DNA of 64,000 nt, taken from contig NZ_CP023067.1 in NCBI RefSeq assembly GCF_002288525.1, forward strand, positions 1,054,001 to 1,118,000, given 5' to 3'. This DNA is from Sinorhizobium sojae CCBAU 05684 (GTDB taxonomy: Bacteria > Pseudomonadota > Alphaproteobacteria > Rhizobiales > Rhizobiaceae). Shown in pieces: positions 27,078-36,003 of this stretch; the stretch's first letter is position 1, and each line of letters begins with the position of its first letter. The notes beneath the pieces are model-generated. The model saw nothing but the letters and a program-made list of their open reading frames with translations. It did no database searches and was not told the origin of the DNA. The translations under genes were made by a program, and so were the position numbers.

Positions 27078-28292
27078 ATGCTGTTAAACGGCATCAAAAT
27101 CGTCAGCTTCTGCCACTTCCTTCAGGGGCCGGCAGCCGACCAGTATCTCGCTGACATGGGTGCGGACGTCATCAAGGTCGAGCCGCTTACGGGTGCCTAT
27201 GAGCGCGCCTGGTCCGGAGCGGATGTCTATATTGAAGGCGTCAGCGGCTTCTATCTCTGCGCCAACCGAAACAAGCGCTCCATCGCGATCGACCTGAAAA
27301 GCCCTTCGGGTAAGGAAGTTGCTCGGAAGTTGATCAAGGAAGCCGATGTTGTTCTGGAGAACTTTCGTCCCGGCGTCTTCGCGCGCCTCGGCTTCGATGA
27401 TGAAGAACTCAAGCGCCTGAATCCGACCCTCATCTTCGCCTCTGCAAGCGGTTTTGGATCTAGCGGGCCGATGCTCGGCAAGCCGGGTCAGGATCTGCTC
27501 GTCCAGGCGCGCTCAGGTTTGATCAGCGTGACCGGCAGCCCACAGAGCGGTCCGACGCCTGTCGGGGCCGCGGTCGTGGATCAGCACGGTGGGGCTCTTC
27601 TTGCGATGGGTATCCTCGGGGCGCTCGTTCGCCGCTTCCGGGAAGGCAAAGGAACACGTGTCGAAGGTAGTCTGCTGAATTCTGGCATCGATCTGCAGAC
27701 GGAACCGCTTGTAAATTGGTTCGCCGGGCAGATCGAGCGCAATGCGCTCGACCGTCAGAAGAACCTCGCTACCTGGTTCCATCAGGCCCCCTACGGCGTG
27801 TACCCGGCAAGCGACGGCCATGTCGTTGTTTCATTGTGCGAGACAAAGGATCTGGCTGAGGCTGTTGAAAGCCACGCGTTGCGTGAGTTGGTTGGCCGCA
27901 ATCGGTATGAAGAGCGAGATGCATTCGCAAAGGCACTCGCCGATGCGACGGCGAAGTTCTCGATGGCGGAACTCGAAGAGCGTTTCGATCGTCACAATGT
28001 CTGGTGGGCGCCGGTCAACTACTATGACGACCTTCTTTACGACCCGCAGCTCGTGCACTCGGAAGTGTTCCGCGAAGTCAATGTGCGGGGTCGGAAGATC
28101 CACTTGGTGAACCACCCGAACCGTTACGACGGCAAGGTTCCTGATCTTCGAGTGCTAGCGCTCGACATCGGGGAGCATACGCGTGAGATCCTTGCTGAGC
28201 ATGGATTTACCCCGTCCGAAATTGAGCATCTCTTCGCTTCGAAGGCGGTCACGGCACCCGATGCTGACCTTGGAGAGAAGGGGGCTGCGTGA
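27078..28292 (+). CDS. family III CoA-transferase (CaiB/BaiF)
   Basis: Encodes 404 residues from the ATG at 27078, which follows GGGAGGAAACGC. Pattern of the family: GIKIVSFCHFLQGPAADQYL, LADMGADVIKVEPLTGAYER, CANRNKRSIAIDLKSPSGKE, VVLENFRPGVFARLGFD, and KPGQDLLVQARSGL with the catalytic Asp near residue 140. These enzymes move CoA between carboxylic acids. It opens the rightward operon and overlaps nothing; the dehydrogenase gene starts 29 bases on. It suggests that at least one intermediate of the pathway is activated as a CoA ester, later acted on by the enoyl-CoA hydratase. The acid is unknown. Confidence 0.9.
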   Translation: MLLNGIKIVSFCHFLQGPAADQYLADMGADVIKVEPLTGAYERAWSGADVYIEGVSGFYLCANRNKRSIAIDLKSPSGKEVARKLIKEADVVLENFRPGVFARLGFDDEELKRLNPTLIFASASGFGSSGPMLGKPGQDLLVQARSGLISVTGSPQSGPTPVGAAVVDQHGGALLAMGILGALVRRFREGKGTRVEGSLLNSGIDLQTEPLVNWFAGQIERNALDRQKNLATWFHQAPYGVYPASDGHVVVSLCETKDLAEAVESHALRELVGRNRYEERDAFAKALADATAKFSMAELEERFDRHNVWWAPVNYYDDLLYDPQLVHSEVFREVNVRGRKIHLVNHPNRYDGKVPDLRVLALDIGEHTREILAEHGFTPSEIEHLFASKAVTAPDADLGEKGAA

Positions 28293-28321
28293 TGGATATC
28301 TCGATCCGGGAGGAGAAGAGC

Positions 28322-29107
28322 ATGGCCAGTGAAGCTGCCCCGCGGGGTGTTGCGATCGTGACGGGTGCTCGGCGTGGGATCGGACGCGCCATCTGCATTG
28401 AGCTGGCTGCTGCAGGGTTCGATGTCGCCGTTGCGGATGTCACGTCGGATGAAGGTGGGGCTGAGACAGTCAAACTGGTAGGCGAGCGCGGTCGTCGTGC
28501 CCGTTTCTATCAGGTCGACATCTCCAAGACAGGTTCCTATGGCGAATTTCTTTCGGCAGTCGAGGCAGATCTCGGCGTGGTGAACTGCCTTGTCAACAAT
28601 GCCGGGGTCCAGGTGACTGAGCGCGGCGACCTGCTGGATGTGTCGGAAGAAAGCTTCGATCGGCTGCTGGACATCAACCTCCGTGGTACGTTCTTCTTGA
28701 CGCAGGCGGTTGCGCGGAGGATGGCCGACCGGAAGGTGTCGCCTCAGGAGCGAGCCATCGTTTTCATAACCTCGGCGAACGCCCACTTGGTATCTCCGGA
28801 AAAGGGACCGTACTGCATTTCGAAAGCAGGTCTATCGATGGCCTCGCAGCAGTTTGCCCTCCGGCTCGCCGAATTCGGAATCCATGTCTATGAAATCCGG
28901 CCCGGCCTTATCCGGACCGACATGACCGCAGATGTCGTCGAACGCTACAGCGACGGTATCGAAAGCGGTGCTCTCTCGGCCATTCGGCGCTGGGGGCAGC
29001 CGGAAGACATAGCGCGCGGTATCGCGACGCTGGTTATTGGCGGCATCCCGTTCAGTACGGGCGATGTCTACAACATTGGTGGGGGTATGCAGGTTCCAAG
29101 GCTTTAG
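28322..29107 (+). CDS. short-chain dehydrogenase/reductase
   Basis: Encodes 261 residues. I chose the ATG at 28322 because GGAGGAGAAG lies just before it; the frame also opens at 28289. Rossmann fold with VTGARRGIGRA near residue 14, NNAG near 95 and the active site YCISKAG with Ser upstream (FITSANAH). Substrate range cannot be read from the sequence; members next to sugar transporters often oxidise a hydroxyl of a sugar or polyol, while the cofactor-binding Asp in AVADVTSDE suggests NAD. A LacI-type operator follows directly after the stop. Confidence 0.88.
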   Translation: MASEAAPRGVAIVTGARRGIGRAICIELAAAGFDVAVADVTSDEGGAETVKLVGERGRRARFYQVDISKTGSYGEFLSAVEADLGVVNCLVNNAGVQVTERGDLLDVSEESFDRLLDINLRGTFFLTQAVARRMADRKVSPQERAIVFITSANAHLVSPEKGPYCISKAGLSMASQQFALRLAEFGIHVYEIRPGLIRTDMTADVVERYSDGIESGALSAIRRWGQPEDIARGIATLVIGGIPFSTGDVYNIGGGMQVPRL

Positions 29108-29120
29108 CTTTCGGAATCTG

Positions 29121-29136
29121 GAGAAAACGATTTCAC
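29121..29136 (+). promoter_or_regulatory. second LacI-family operator, before ABC ATPase gene
   Basis: GAGAAAACGATTTCAC repeats the site at 27042-27057 exactly (16 of 16 bases). It lies 22 bases before the ABC ATPase start, in the 50-base gap after the dehydrogenase gene. It suggests a second controlled promoter inside the cluster, or a roadblock or looping site. Confidence 0.65.
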
Positions 29137-29157
29137 ATATTTTCTGGGAGGAAGGCT

Positions 29158-30651
29158 ATGGCGACTCCAGCATTGGAGATGAAGGGAATCCATAAGCGAT
29201 TTCCAGGCGTCTACGCACTGAAAAACGTAAGTTTTTCAGTCGCGAAAGGCAGCGTGCATGGACTGGTCGGAGAAAACGGGGCCGGGAAATCGACGCTCAT
29301 GCGTATTCTTTCCGGGGCCTATCAGGCATCGGAGGGCACGGTCGCTATCGATGGGAGGGATATCGACAATCCCAATCCTGAAAAGATGCTCGCCCTCGGT
29401 GTCGCGGTTATCTATCAGGAACTGGCCCAGGCGCCGCATCTGACCGTGGCCGAGAACATCTATCTTGGCCGGCTTCCCAAGACTAGCATTGGAACAGTCG
29501 ATTGGAGGAAGGCTCGCTCGGATGCCCGTGCGATCCTCAGCAAGCTCAACTTCAATGTGGATCCCGCTGCACGCATCGATCGCTTGAGCGTCGCCCAGCG
29601 GCAGATGGTCGAGATTGCCAAGGCCGTCTCTCGGGACGCGCGTATTATCGTCCTTGACGAGCCATCGGCTGTGCTCGGAGATAGCGAGCTGCACAACCTC
29701 TTTGAGCTCATCCGGACTCTCAGCCGGGAGGAGGGCGTGTCGTTTGTCTACATATCGCACCGCCTCAAGGAGCTCTACGAGATCTGCCACGATGTCACCG
29801 TCCTCCGTGACGGCCAAATGATATCGAGCGCACCGATTGAGGGCATCACAACGGCCGACCTGATCAAGCAGATGGTCGGTCGCGAGATGAACGACATCTT
29901 CCCCGCTCGCCCGGCTCCACAGAGTGAAATCCGGCTCTCCGTCGGCAATGTGAACCGCAGGGGTGTGCTGAAGGACATTTCATTCGAAGTCCGCCGCGGC
30001 GAGATCTTTGGAATCTGCGGTCTCGCCGGCTCGGGTCGCACCGAAGTCCTCCGGGCGATCGCAGGCGCGGATCGGATCGACAGCGGCGAGATCAAGATCG
30101 ATGGCGAGAAGCTCGACGTTCGCAATCCGCGGGTCGCGTTGTCGAACGGTATCGGGCTTCTTCCGGAGGATCGCAAGACTGAGGGCCTGTTCCTTGATCA
30201 GTCGGTGGCCTTCAACGTCACGATCTCCGCATTGGGCGAGATGATGTCGGGTGGACTGCTGCGTTCCGGAAAGGAGCGGGAAAAGGTCGCCAACTACATT
30301 CGTCAGATGCGGATCAAGACGCCGTCCGGAGCGACGCGCGTCCGTACGCTCTCCGGCGGTAACCAGCAGAAATGCGGGATCGCCCGACAGCTCAACGCAG
30401 GCACGAGCATCTTGCTGGTCGATGAACCGACTCGCGGCGTCGACGTCGCGGCTAAGCGTGAAATCTACGAACTGCTCGTGCAGCTCACTTCGACGCTTGG
30501 CGCAAGCGTCGTGATGGTCTCGTCGGAACTGCCCGAAGTCCTTGGGATGTGCGACCGCATCATGGTCATGAGGCAGGGATCGGTTTCCGCCATCGTCGAT
30601 GGCAAGGGCGCTACCGAAGAATCCCTGATGTCGCACGCGGTATGGAATTGA
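29158..30651 (+). CDS. sugar ABC transporter ATP-binding protein (RbsA type)
   Basis: Encodes 497 residues with two ABC domains in tandem, as usual for ribose/xylose-type importers. First domain: Walker A GENGAGKSTLMRIL near residue 40, signature LSVAQRQMVEIAKAV, Walker B IIVLDEPSAVL. Second domain: degenerate Walker A GLAGSGRTEVLRAI near 290, signature LSGGNQQKCGIARQL near 400, Walker B ILLVDEPTRGVD. It works at the inner face of the membrane with the permease at 32967 and the binding protein at 34022. GGGAGGAAGGCT precedes the ATG. Two enzyme genes are placed between it and its permease. Confidence 0.93.
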   Translation: MATPALEMKGIHKRFPGVYALKNVSFSVAKGSVHGLVGENGAGKSTLMRILSGAYQASEGTVAIDGRDIDNPNPEKMLALGVAVIYQELAQAPHLTVAENIYLGRLPKTSIGTVDWRKARSDARAILSKLNFNVDPAARIDRLSVAQRQMVEIAKAVSRDARIIVLDEPSAVLGDSELHNLFELIRTLSREEGVSFVYISHRLKELYEICHDVTVLRDGQMISSAPIEGITTADLIKQMVGREMNDIFPARPAPQSEIRLSVGNVNRRGVLKDISFEVRRGEIFGICGLAGSGRTEVLRAIAGADRIDSGEIKIDGEKLDVRNPRVALSNGIGLLPEDRKTEGLFLDQSVAFNVTISALGEMMSGGLLRSGKEREKVANYIRQMRIKTPSGATRVRTLSGGNQQKCGIARQLNAGTSILLVDEPTRGVDVAAKREIYELLVQLTSTLGASVVMVSSELPEVLGMCDRIMVMRQGSVSAIVDGKGATEESLMSHAVWN

Positions 30652-30662
30652 GGAGAATGGAA

Positions 30663-32129
30663 ATGTCCACACGTCAGTACACCCACTTCATCAATGGTCG
30701 TTTCGAACGCGAAGCCGCCTCCTATGTCGACCGCACGTCCCCGGCCAGCGGGGAACTGGTTGCTCGGTTCGCGAGCGGGCAGGTCGCGGATATGGACCGT
30801 GCTGTAGCCGCGGCCCGCGCAGCGTTCGATCATGGCCCGTGGCCGCAGATGAGCGGCATGCAGCGGACAGAGATCCTGAACAAATTCGCCGACCTCGTCG
30901 AGAAGAACTTCGACAGGCTGGTTCGCATCGAAGTCGAAGAGGTTGGCAAGCCTATCCGCTTCGCCAAGGGGGACATCGCTGGCTGCGTTGGCCTTATCCG
31001 CTACGCCGCTTCATTGGCGATGCAGATGTCCGGAACGACATACACGAACCTTGGTTCGAATAAGACTGCGCTGTTGATGCGGGAGCCTGTTGGGGTTGTC
31101 GCCCTGATCACGCCATGGAACTTCCCAGCGCTCATTCTGATGCAAAAGGTTCCGTTCGCTCTCGCCGCTGGTTGCGCCGTTGTCGTCAAGCCTTCCGAGT
31201 TCACCTCCGGAAGCGCTTTCGAACTGGCGGCGCTCGCGACCGAGGCTGGTGTCCCCGACGGCGTGTTCAATGTGGTCAGCGGCAAGGGCTCGGTCATCGG
31301 CCAGTCTCTGACGGAGCACGCCGACGTAGACTTCATCTCTTTCACCGGATCGACAAGGATCGGCCAGACCGTCATCGAGGCATCGGCGAAGCACATCGTG
31401 AAGACGTCGCTCGAGCTCGGTGGCAAGTCCGCCAACATCGTTTTCGCGGATGCCGATCTCGACGCTGCGGTCGACGGGGCATTGATGGGTGTCTTCTTCA
31501 ATAACGGCGAATGCTGCGTCTCCGGCTCGCGCCTGTTCGTCCAGTCGTCGATTGCCGACGATTTCGTTCGTCGCGTCAGTGAACGCGCAGCGCTTTTGAA
31601 AGTCGGGAATCCTTTCGACGACGACACCGACATCGGTGCCATGATTGACAGCAAGCACCTCTCCAAGGTGATGAGCCTCGTGGACACTGGCCTCACAGAG
31701 GGCGCTAAGCTTCTGACCGGCGGCAATGTCGTGGAGAACAGCGCTGGCAATTTCGTCCAGCCGACGATCTTCGACCACGTTACGCCGAGCATGACGATAT
31801 TCCAGGAAGAAATCTTCGGACCGGTCCTCAGCGTCACCCGTTTCGATACCCTCGACGAGGTCATCGAGCTTGCGAACAACAGCATTTATGGCCTGTCGAA
31901 CTATGTCTGGTCGAAGAACATCGACACGGTGATGACGATCTCCCGCCGCCTGAAGAGCGGATGGGTGCAGGCAAACACGATCATCGACGGTGCGCCGCAG
32001 CTTCCTCTGACAGGCGTCAAGGGTTCTGGCTTCGGCTATGAAATGGGGCAGGCCGGCTTCGAGGAATTCACGCAGATCAAGACGCTGTTCCTCCACACGG
32101 GTCCTCGCGAACCGGTGTTTGCGAAATGA
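30663..32129 (+). CDS. aldehyde dehydrogenase (NAD(P)-dependent)
   Basis: Encodes 488 residues from the ATG at 30663, seven bases after AGGAG; the frame is open much further upstream into the ABC gene. Family motifs: ITPWNFPALILMQKVPFALA near residue 150, the catalytic Glu in LELGGKSANI near 255, the catalytic Cys in NNGECCVSGSRLFV near 287, and QEEIFGPVLSV near 387. It would oxidise an aldehyde made in the pathway, for instance by the GMC oxidoreductase or an aldolase. Its stop overlaps the start of the next gene (ATGA), so the two are co-translated. Confidence 0.92.
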   Translation: MSTRQYTHFINGRFEREAASYVDRTSPASGELVARFASGQVADMDRAVAAARAAFDHGPWPQMSGMQRTEILNKFADLVEKNFDRLVRIEVEEVGKPIRFAKGDIAGCVGLIRYAASLAMQMSGTTYTNLGSNKTALLMREPVGVVALITPWNFPALILMQKVPFALAAGCAVVVKPSEFTSGSAFELAALATEAGVPDGVFNVVSGKGSVIGQSLTEHADVDFISFTGSTRIGQTVIEASAKHIVKTSLELGGKSANIVFADADLDAAVDGALMGVFFNNGECCVSGSRLFVQSSIADDFVRRVSERAALLKVGNPFDDDTDIGAMIDSKHLSKVMSLVDTGLTEGAKLLTGGNVVENSAGNFVQPTIFDHVTPSMTIFQEEIFGPVLSVTRFDTLDEVIELANNSIYGLSNYVWSKNIDTVMTISRRLKSGWVQANTIIDGAPQLPLTGVKGSGFGYEMGQAGFEEFTQIKTLFLHTGPREPVFAK

Positions 32130-32950
32130 GCACCTCGCCATCCATCTCCCTGCTGGTCTCGGACGTCGATCGCACGTTGCTGACCCACGACTACGTTCTT
32201 CCGGAACAGGTGGTGGAGGCTGTCGGTCGGCTTCAGAAGAAGGGCGTGAGGATCGTGCTGGCTTCGGCACGTTCTCCGGAGGCGTTGCGGCCTTTTGCCG
32301 AGCGTCTCGGACTCACCTCCCTGGCAGCCTGCTTCAATGGGGGATGGATAGGCGACCTTCGGTCCGGCGTGTCGCTGGTATCGACGACGATCAATCGCGA
32401 TGAAGGCCTAGCCGCCATGCGCATGGCGACCGAACTCGGCCTGAACGCACTCTGGTACGGGCATGATCGGGTCTCCGCGCTGGCAAGCAATCCGACCGTC
32501 GAGCACGAAGTCAGGATCACCGCCGAGACCTTGGGAATTGTTGACACTGTCGACGCCCTTCCAGGCCAGCCTGGCAAGATCATGTGCGTTCGCACCGATC
32601 CGAATGACGACACCGCATTCGATGCATTGCACGAAAAGCTTTCTGGATCGCTCTCCTTGGTCAGATCCCATTGGCGGTTGTTGGAGATCAATCCGCCGGG
32701 TGTCTCGAAGCGGGTCGCGATCGAGTTTCTCTCCGAGCACCTTGGAATGGGGAGAGAGGCATGCGCGGCAGCCGGAGACGCCGAAAACGACGTCGAAATG
32801 CTTCGTTGGGCGCACGTCGCCCTGACTGTCGGCAACGCTCTCGATGAGATCAAGGCTTTCGCGGCCTTTACGGGGCCGTCCTGCGACGAAGGCGGCATGG
32901 CCGCAGCCGTCGACTGGCTAAACAACCGGCTCTACGAGCCATTGAACTAA
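32126..32950 (+). CDS. HAD-family hydrolase, Cof type
   Basis: Encodes 274 residues. Motif I is SDVDRTLL with the nucleophilic Asp near residue 12, motif II SARSPE near 53, and motif IV AGDAENDVEML near 220. The layout, with the large cap between motifs II and III, is that of Cof/SPP-type phosphatases, which act on sugar phosphates and similar molecules. It overlaps the aldehyde dehydrogenase gene by four bases. It may remove phosphate from a pathway intermediate, though no kinase for an early step is encoded in this operon. Confidence 0.88.
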   Translation: MSTSPSISLLVSDVDRTLLTHDYVLPEQVVEAVGRLQKKGVRIVLASARSPEALRPFAERLGLTSLAACFNGGWIGDLRSGVSLVSTTINRDEGLAAMRMATELGLNALWYGHDRVSALASNPTVEHEVRITAETLGIVDTVDALPGQPGKIMCVRTDPNDDTAFDALHEKLSGSLSLVRSHWRLLEINPPGVSKRVAIEFLSEHLGMGREACAAAGDAENDVEMLRWAHVALTVGNALDEIKAFAAFTGPSCDEGGMAAAVDWLNNRLYEPLN

Positions 32951-32966
32951 ACGGGAGGAGAGAGGA

Positions 32967-33959
32967 ATGGCCCACATGGCAACTCCTAGAGACGAGACGA
33001 TTGCACCCCCGGCGACGGCGCGGGCGTGGTCGCTCATGCAAAGCCTTGGCCTGTTCTGGGTTCTCGTCGCGCTGTGCGCGGTGGCGATCTATCTTTCGCC
33101 GAGCTTCCTGCAAGTCGGGAACCTGATGAACGTCGGTCGCCAGATCGCGCTCTTCGGTATCGTCAGCATCGGCATGACCTTCGTCATCCTCACAAGAGGC
33201 ATTGACCTATCGGTGGGATCGATCGTTGGCGTGGTCGCGGTAACGAGCGCGATGCTACTGTCATCCGGAACATCGATTCCGCTCGTCATGATCCTGGCGC
33301 TCCTCATGGGCGCTGCATTCGGTGCGATCAACGGCCTCGGCGTCGTCGTCTTTCAAATGCCGCCCTTCATCATGACGCTCGGCACGCTGGTGATGGGGCG
33401 TGGCATTGCTATGACCATCGCGAATGGAGAGCCGCAGAACCTCGGAGATGCGACCGACGCCTTCTATTTCCTGGGTGGCGGGTTCCTTCTTGGCGTTCCT
33501 GTTCCGATCTGGATCTTCGCTGGTGTTGCCTTGATCGCGTTCATCGTTCTCGGCTCGACCGCATTTGGCCGCCAGGTCTATGCCGTGGGTTCCAACGCCG
33601 AGGCTGCCCGTCTCGCCGGGATCAAGGTCGGCGCAGTGCTTATGTCGGTGTATGTCATCTCCGGCGTGCTTGCCGCGCTCACCGCGCTCATCACCATCTC
33701 ACGCCTGACCGTCGGTGAGCCGACCGCAGGCACCAATCTCGAGCTTGAGGCCATCGCTATCGTGGTGATCGGCGGCACGAGCCTCTTTGGAGGCGAGGGT
33801 ACCATCGTGGGCACCGTCATCGGCGCCGCAATTATCGCAGTCATCGCCAACATCCTCAATCTGCTCGGCATCTCGCCGTTCACACAGCAGATCGTGAAGG
33901 GGGCCATCATTATCGCTGCCGTGATGTTCGAAGTCTATCGCCACCGCCAGCGCGCCTGA
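32967..33959 (+). CDS. sugar ABC transporter permease (RbsC type)
   Basis: Encodes 330 residues from the ATG at 32967 after GGGAGGAGAGAGG. Mostly hydrophobic with about ten membrane segments. The family pattern is clear: FGIVSIGMTFVILTRGIDLS, VGSIVGVVAVTSAM, IMTLGTLVMGRGIAMTIANG, FGRQVYAVGSNAEAARLAGI and GTSLFGGEGTIVGTVIGAAI. It forms the inner-membrane channel for the importer with the ATPase at 29158. Confidence 0.94.
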   Translation: MAHMATPRDETIAPPATARAWSLMQSLGLFWVLVALCAVAIYLSPSFLQVGNLMNVGRQIALFGIVSIGMTFVILTRGIDLSVGSIVGVVAVTSAMLLSSGTSIPLVMILALLMGAAFGAINGLGVVVFQMPPFIMTLGTLVMGRGIAMTIANGEPQNLGDATDAFYFLGGGFLLGVPVPIWIFAGVALIAFIVLGSTAFGRQVYAVGSNAEAARLAGIKVGAVLMSVYVISGVLAALTALITISRLTVGEPTAGTNLELEAIAIVVIGGTSLFGGEGTIVGTVIGAAIIAVIANILNLLGISPFTQQIVKGAIIIAAVMFEVYRHRQRA

Positions 33960-34021
33960 ATGCCGCCGCGTCATGGGGACGCGCGGATAGTTGTAAATGT
34001 CCATCCTCGGGAGGAGTGATC

Positions 34022-34972
34022 ATGAATACCAGCCGTCGACAGTTTCTTACGATATCTGCTGCACTTGCCGCGGCAGGCACAGTCGGACTGCCAATGCGCG
34101 GTGCCCTTGCAGCCGACAAGATCAAGATCGGTTTCAGCCAGGGCACGATGAACCATCCGTGGCGTATCGCCATGGTCGAAGTGAATAAGAAGTTTGCGGC
34201 CGAGCATTACCCGGACCTCGACATCATCGTTACCGACGGCAACAACGACGCGGCAAAACAGGTCGCCGACGTCGAAAGCCTGCTTACCCAGGGCATCAAG
34301 ATTCTCGTGATCTCGCCGCTCACCGAACAGGCTCTAACCCCTGTCGTAAAGGACGCGATGGCTCAGGGCATTCCGGTTCTGACCCTGGACCGCAAGGTCA
34401 ACACAGAGGTGACCTGCCATCTCGGCGGTCTGAACCTCCCGCTTGGCGAAGGCGCCGGAAAGTTCCTGCTCAGTGCGCTTCCCAACGGCGGCAATATCAT
34501 CGAGCTTCAGGGCACAGCGGGCGCATCCGCGACGAACGACCGTCACAAGGGCTTTGCGAGCGCGATCGCCGGAAACTCGGCATTCGAGGTCGTCGCTGAC
34601 CAGAACTGCGACTACACCCGCGACAAGGCGGTGAAGTTCATGGAGGACATGCTCCAGCGCTTCAAGCCGGGCGAGATTCAGGCTGTCTACGCACACAACG
34701 ACGAGATGGCGCTGGGCGCAATCCAGGTGATGGAAGCCGCCGGCCGCCTCGAAGGTGTGAAGGTGATCGGTATGGATGGCCAGAACACCGCGTTCCAGGC
34801 AATCAAGGACGGCAAGATGTCGGCCTGCTTCATCTATCCGTTCTGCGCTCCGGAAGGAATCGAAACGGCATACAAGATGGCCAAGGGCGAAACCGTCGAC
34901 AAGGAGATCATCCTGCCGACCGTCCAGGTCTCCAGCGAAAACGTCGATCAGTATCTCGGCAAGGGGATCTGA
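34022..34972 (+). CDS. periplasmic sugar-binding protein (RbsB type), Tat signal
   Basis: Encodes 316 residues from the ATG at 34022, after GGGAGGAGTGATC; the frame also opens at a GTG at 34016. The N terminus has a twin-arginine signal, SRRQFLTISAALAAAG, with cleavage probably after GALA. The mature part is a type I sugar-binding fold: KIKIGFSQGTMNHPWRIAM, ILVISPLTEQALTPVV, GIPVLTLDRKVN, HNDEMALGAIQVMEAAG and VIGMDGQNTAFQAIKDGKMS. It catches the substrate and passes it to the permease. Tat export of such a protein is somewhat unusual but known. Confidence 0.92.
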   Translation: MNTSRRQFLTISAALAAAGTVGLPMRGALAADKIKIGFSQGTMNHPWRIAMVEVNKKFAAEHYPDLDIIVTDGNNDAAKQVADVESLLTQGIKILVISPLTEQALTPVVKDAMAQGIPVLTLDRKVNTEVTCHLGGLNLPLGEGAGKFLLSALPNGGNIIELQGTAGASATNDRHKGFASAIAGNSAFEVVADQNCDYTRDKAVKFMEDMLQRFKPGEIQAVYAHNDEMALGAIQVMEAAGRLEGVKVIGMDGQNTAFQAIKDGKMSACFIYPFCAPEGIETAYKMAKGETVDKEIILPTVQVSSENVDQYLGKGI

Positions 34973-34985
34973 TCCTACCACGGAA

Positions 34986-35010
34986 GGGCCGCGTCGCGAG
35001 GATGCGGCCC
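34986..35010 (+). terminator. stem-loop between binding protein and aldolase genes
   Basis: GGGCCGC (34986-34992) and GCGGCCC (35004-35010) form a perfect 7-base GC stem with an 11-base loop, followed by CATTTTC. It could be a partial terminator or an RNA-stabilising hairpin that keeps binding-protein levels above those of the downstream enzymes, common after such genes. Confidence 0.55.
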
Positions 35011-35035
35011 CATTTTCGAAGAGAAGGAACAAGCG

Positions 35036-36001
35036 ATGACATCCGTCAGCCACTATGACAATCCTCAAGGCGTGATCCCGGCAGTCCTGATGCCATTCAC
35101 GGCCGACATGGGGATCAACGAGAAGGCTTATCGCAACCACCTCGCGGACATCAGCGCCGTCGAAGGCATTAGCGCGATCACTATCAACGGCCACGCGGCC
35201 GAAGTCGCATCGCTGACCGTGGATGAGCAGTTCCGGGCGATCTCGGTTACCAAGGAAGTCCTTCAGGAGCGCGTGCCGACTATCGTTGCAGTCTATACGA
35301 ACTCGAGCCTGGAGGCTGCACGCATTGCCCGCAAGGCCCAGGACGAGGGTGCGAATGGCCTGCTGGTGTTTCCACCCGAGATAATGTCGCTTGGCGGGCA
35401 TATGCGTCCGGAGATGATCCAGGAACACTACAAGCGCATCACGGATGCGTCGGATCTCCCGATCATCCATTATCAGTTCCCGCTCAATTCCAATCTGGCC
35501 ATCCCGCTGCCAACGCTTCTGGAGCTGTGCGAACGCTTCCCCTCGATCAAGGCGATCAAGGACAACTGCGGCGACGGCAACCTACATGAACGCCAGATCC
35601 GCGAGTTGAGGGCACTCGACCGCCAGGTCCGCACGTTGACCACGCATAGCGGATGGCTGCTCGGTTCGCTTGCTCTCGGTTGCGACGGTCTTCTCTCGGG
35701 TGCCGGCTCAGTCATCGCGAACCTTCAGGTCGCGCTGTGCCGCGCCGTTAAGGCCGGTGACCTCAACGCTGCGAAGGCAATCAACGAGAAGATCTACCCG
35801 ACGGTTCGGGCGTTCTACGATCATCCGCTTCTCGACATGCACAACCGCATGAAGGAGGCTCTTGTCATTCTGGGCCGTTGGGAGGAAGCCTATGTGCGTC
35901 CGCCGCTGGTAAAACCCACAGATGCCGAAATCGAGAAAATCCGTCGCTGCCTGGCGCAAGCGGGTCTCACGTCGGAAACGCTCTACAAGAAGGTCGCCTA
36001 G
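35036..36001 (+). CDS. DapA-family aldolase/dehydratase
   Basis: Encodes 321 residues; the ATG at 35036 follows GAAGGAACAAG. It is a class I, Schiff-base-forming TIM barrel of the dihydrodipicolinate synthase / N-acetylneuraminate lyase family: GVIPAVLMPFTADMGINEKA, NGHAAEVASLTVDE, HYQFP with the conserved Tyr near residue 145, and IKAIKDNCGD with the Schiff-base Lys near 174. The GxxGE motif of true DapA is here NGHAAE, so lysine synthesis is unlikely. Members of this family in catabolic operons split or dehydrate sugar-acid derivatives, often using pyruvate. The exact reaction is unknown. Confidence 0.88.
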   Translation: MTSVSHYDNPQGVIPAVLMPFTADMGINEKAYRNHLADISAVEGISAITINGHAAEVASLTVDEQFRAISVTKEVLQERVPTIVAVYTNSSLEAARIARKAQDEGANGLLVFPPEIMSLGGHMRPEMIQEHYKRITDASDLPIIHYQFPLNSNLAIPLPTLLELCERFPSIKAIKDNCGDGNLHERQIRELRALDRQVRTLTTHSGWLLGSLALGCDGLLSGAGSVIANLQVALCRAVKAGDLNAAKAINEKIYPTVRAFYDHPLLDMHNRMKEALVILGRWEEAYVRPPLVKPTDAEIEKIRRCLAQAGLTSETLYKKVA

Positions 36002-36003
36002 CG

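Noticed and set aside
31011..32270. 419-residue minus-strand ORF opposite the aldehyde dehydrogenase gene
   Set aside because: Shadow of a gene with catalytic Glu and Cys motifs on the plus strand.
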